Part shown: one piece after another, positions 61,001 to 64,000 of the stretch | How positions within the stretch are numbered: position 1 is the first letter of the stretch | Layout of the letters: each line of letters opens with the position of its first letter | NCBI GenBank assembly: GCA_935421135.1 | Contig: OW285188.1 | Coordinates: forward strand, 25,149,233-25,213,232 | DNA from: Bugulina stolonifera | Lineage: Eukaryota; Bryozoa; Gymnolaemata; Cheilostomatida; Bugulidae | Direction of reading: 5' to 3' | DNA length: 64,000 nucleotides | Made by a program: the position numbers and the translations under genes | Notes under the pieces: model-generated | Told to the model about the DNA's origin: nothing | What the model saw: only the letters and a program-made list of their open reading frames with translations | The model's database searches: none

Positions 61001-63928
61001 TATGAGTAATGTTGTTATTATTGATTGTCAATGGACTGTCATCTTTTACTAGTTTAGATGCATGATTGGCCAAAGCTTTACCGAGCTCGTCCCCATTGGC
61101 TGAACTGTCTGGTGTAGGCCTATTGCTGTGGTTACTTGCTCGACTGCCATGACGAGATCTAAGCCGTCCGCTGCCAGGGCGGGAAGACACCCGCGGACTA
61201 TCCGGGGGTCTGGGTATCATAGCCTCAGTTCTAATCATTTTCTTAGCACCAGAAACGGGTTCAGTAGGCGTGTCCTCACCGGGGATAGGTCTGTAGGCTG
61301 ATGGGCTATATACAGCACCATTACCATGCACTGGAAGATTGTCAGGGCGCTCTCCTTTCCTTGCGTGAGCTTTAGTTGGAGTTCTATGTTCCACGTCATC
61401 AGTGGGAGGGTTCGGTGACCGCCTCGAGTTAATAGCTGATTGGTCAATTGTAGCCTTCCTGTTGAGCCCAACAGCAGCAGCAGCTGGAGGAGCACTGAAC
61501 TGGAAGAGTGTGGGTGGTGAGTCTTCCTCCTCACTAGAACTCTGCCCGTCGTCAGACCTGATGAAGTTCTCCAGAGAATCTCTGTAAATAATGCAGGTAA
61601 ATGATTATGGACAAACTATATACATACATACATGTACATACATGTACATACATGATTGTTGTACTGTTCTACTGCATGGTAGCTGAACAACATTATATCT
61701 GTTTTCCTACATAATACATGTAAGTACAAATACTGTGCATGTTAACGAAAGACAACTACTACATAGAAAGCACTGAGATGATTTAATAACATAAAAGTAA
61801 TATTATTATTACCTGTAATTAACATAAACAAAAGTATTAAGTTCAACATATCTACATGTACAATGTACGTTAAATGGAAGCAAAACTCTCCTAACAAGAG
61901 TTATGTTTTCAACAACTCTGTTGTTTTCTAACACAGAAGTTGTCTGCCCATAAGTAGTAAATAGCACATAAAATATATATTGTTCATACATGAATTGCAA
62001 TGTTCATGTAGAATAGTGATAGCCCACACATACATTAGTTCCCTTCTATCCTCCTCATCAGAGTCCTCTATACCCTGTAGAGTCCCCATTCTGTCTTTCA
62101 CAGCTTCTATCACATCTGTAACTGACTCATCTCCCACCTCATTGTCCTGCTGGTACCACGGCTGTGACCTAGTCGGTGCTACATTGACATCGCGCTCTGA
62201 TTGGCTAGTCCACACCACAGCAGGTACGACGTTGTGATTTTTTGTACTAGGTAGCCCTAGAATAAAGAGCAATATATTACTTGAAATGTTAAATAACACC
62301 ATGGAATGCATAACTTTGGATGGTAAACTAAACATTATACTGCGTCGGCTTTATCAATTTAAAGATTCCAGTAGGTGACATTTTGTCAAATACTGTGGTC
62401 ACTCGTCTCCTAACATTATCAAGAGTAGTATAGTTTCGCACATACATGAATACTGAATGTAAGCAACCACTCTGCCATACTAATAAAGCATGACAAGTTT
62501 ATATTATTACCAACTTATACAATATATGCATATGTATTACTACTATAATACCTTGCTGATGGTCTAATGGCTGTAGAGAGAGTTTATTAGCGTGTAGCCT
62601 TGGTCCTTGAGCAGATAGTTGAGGGGCCTGAGCCTTCCTATCTATTGGAGCGAGTTTGTTAAATCTAAGTGGGGACAACATTGACTTAGTAGAGTTATCT
62701 TCCCTTTGTTCACCATTACCATGTTTCTGGTGTGATATAGACGGAGCTGATACCGTGTGATGGTGACCTATGTATATAATATTAGATTGCACATACATAC
62801 ATGCATATATACACATACAACATGCATATAAACATCTACATATAGGCCTATGTCTACAAAGTTGGTAAAAAATCCTAGAAACTACATTATATTATCACTG
62901 GAAGCACACGGATTACCACGTCCATCATGTACATGTACAAGTCATACACCTTATAAAGGGTGAGTAGGAGTAATGATAGGTGGTGTATACCCAACAGTAT
63001 AACAAAGCCAATAGTATAACAAAGGGATACACACTCCACCATAATACATTGTATAATGAATGAATATCTCACCCCACTATAAACTATACAGTGTAACTTG
63101 CATGCAGTTAACAGTAGACATGCATATGTTCTAACTAAATATTAACACACCTTTAGAGTTTGCATTAAGAGGGTTGAGGTGGGCATCAGCAGGAGTTCTA
63201 TACTGTCTCTCACCGGATCGTACCTTCGGTCGTCTTCTCCCCGTGGACTCTGCCGAGCTGTCTCTGGGAGGAGGGTGTGGCATTGTAAAGGCTGCTTCAT
63301 GAAGCTTCTGCTCCTGCATGTCACTCCCGGACCAGCTTTTACTCTCATTAAGGGGGTCTGTATGGGGTTAGAGAGAGTTAAACTCGATACTGGTAACTGT
63401 AGTTAGTATATTATTATAATGCAGTATAAGTACAGTATGTACATGTACACACAATACTACATAGTAGTAGCATTGATAACAAGTAGTGCTAACACTGAAG
63501 CTGGAGTCGAGCAGAGTTGACTTTCCCATTTTAGTTAAACTGTTGAGTATACAATGACTTCTGCAAGGGTTTCATTGGTTAGTAATAAATGTGGAGTATT
63601 ACATAACGAATACCACACAGTAGTCTATAGGATAAAATTATATTCACTCCACAGTATGTTCCTATCTATTAGTACACCCTTGTACAACCCCTTATGTACA
63701 TGTAGATGTAATATATCACGTGTACGGGTGAATATAACTGCATTAACAGTCATGTTTAATACAAACAAACGGGTAGACAGACAGACGTACTGTTGGATCT
63801 GTGTAAAGTGTCAGTGGGTTTGCCAGGGTCAGAGAGGAGTCGCTGTCTACCGCTTATACTCTGGGGTAAGGTAACTCTGTCAGTATGTGTGTGACGGTGT
63901 GAGCGGGCAGTGGGACGTGCTGAGGGAT
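58071..63928 (-). CDS. Large disordered protein with OCRE-like C-terminus, 3' part
   Basis: Exons in order from the right edge: 63791-63928, 63151-63357, 62552-62767, 62034-62256, 60863-61581, 60516-60658, 60097-60234, 59452-59619, 58965-59178, 58071-58237. Phases join throughout, giving at least 776 aa. The 63928 end is an acceptor in phase 1, so more exons lie outside. Most of the chain is low-complexity, rich in Ser, Pro, Arg and Asn (RPGSGRLRSRHGSRASNHS), with acidic patches (DSDEEDRREL, SSSEEEDSPP). A more ordered stretch is VQASYEPTAYKHLEETFDED. The C-terminus LLYDPVLNCYYDPQTHKYYE follows the OCRE-type repeat pattern (YDP...YYDP.T..YYE). I cannot name the family. A cilia-related protein such as CFAP20DC is one guess and is not established. 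Confidence 0.8.
58296..58700. repeat. CTACTGTCTACCAG minisatellite
   Basis: CTACTGTCTACCAG (14 bp, overlapping its neighbours to a 13- or 16-bp step) is repeated about 28 times. It lies in the last intron of the large disordered-protein gene and ends about 60 bp from the last-exon acceptor. The step changes from 16 bp (with GCG) in the left half to 13 bp in the right half. Confidence 0.92.
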
Positions 63929-64000
63929 CTATACAAACATATATAAACAATGGGAATGGTGGAGGGTGGGAGTGAACACAAATAATATGCACCAAGCAGC

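Overview
The window looks like nuclear DNA from an invertebrate animal. Every recognisable gene is split by GT-AG introns, most exons are 50-250 bp, and several families are typical of animals (TFCP2/LSF, STRIP, NDRG, LHFPL). The DNA between exons is AT-rich and full of microsatellites and minisatellites, many built on the palindrome TACATGTA. A sponge or another early-branching animal would fit, but the sequence does not name the species. There are no bacterial operons, rRNA genes, convincing tRNA genes or CRISPR arrays. All exon models are my own reading: open frames, splice sites and phases that join correctly, and remembered family sequence. None comes from a search.

Layout, left to right. 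26-1574 (-): 5' part of a PGGHG-like (GH65) lysosomal or secreted glucosidase that runs off the left edge. 1575-10113: intergenic DNA with minisatellites, a dispersed repeat pair and a SINE-like segment. 10114-21051 (+): complete 13-exon TFCP2/LSF (CP2) transcription factor, 525 aa. 21587-29389 (-): complete 15-exon STRIP1/2 homologue (STRIPAK scaffold), 780 aa, tail to tail with TFCP2. 30918-37043 (-): complete 10-exon NDRG protein, 361 aa, with a possible alternative exon. 37640-37910: dead non-LTR reverse transcriptase fragment. 38589-40895 (+): complete 3-exon DEF8, 524 aa, head to head with NDRG. 41266-45578 (-): two-exon LHFPL-type four-pass membrane protein, 308 aa. 46311-47741 (-): exon-like fragments of an unrecognised gene. 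51091-56625 (-): seven-exon secreted HtrL/YibB-family protein, 342 aa. 58071-63928 (-): last ten exons of a long, mostly disordered protein with an OCRE-like C-terminus, continuing past the right edge.

The genes do not form a shared pathway. The most striking pattern is in the introns: many tandem repeats begin or end at, or within a few bases of, an exon boundary, and some have copied the splice site itself. The clearest case is STRIP exon 11, whose 5' splice site is followed by about twelve further copies in a 26-bp array. Others are the TFCP2 exon 9 donor, the TFCP2 exon 12 acceptor (a 40-bp duplication) and the NDRG exon 9 acceptor, which abuts a 45-bp satellite. Mobile DNA includes a pogo/Tigger-like MITE, a hAT-like terminal-inverted-repeat element and the reverse transcriptase relic.
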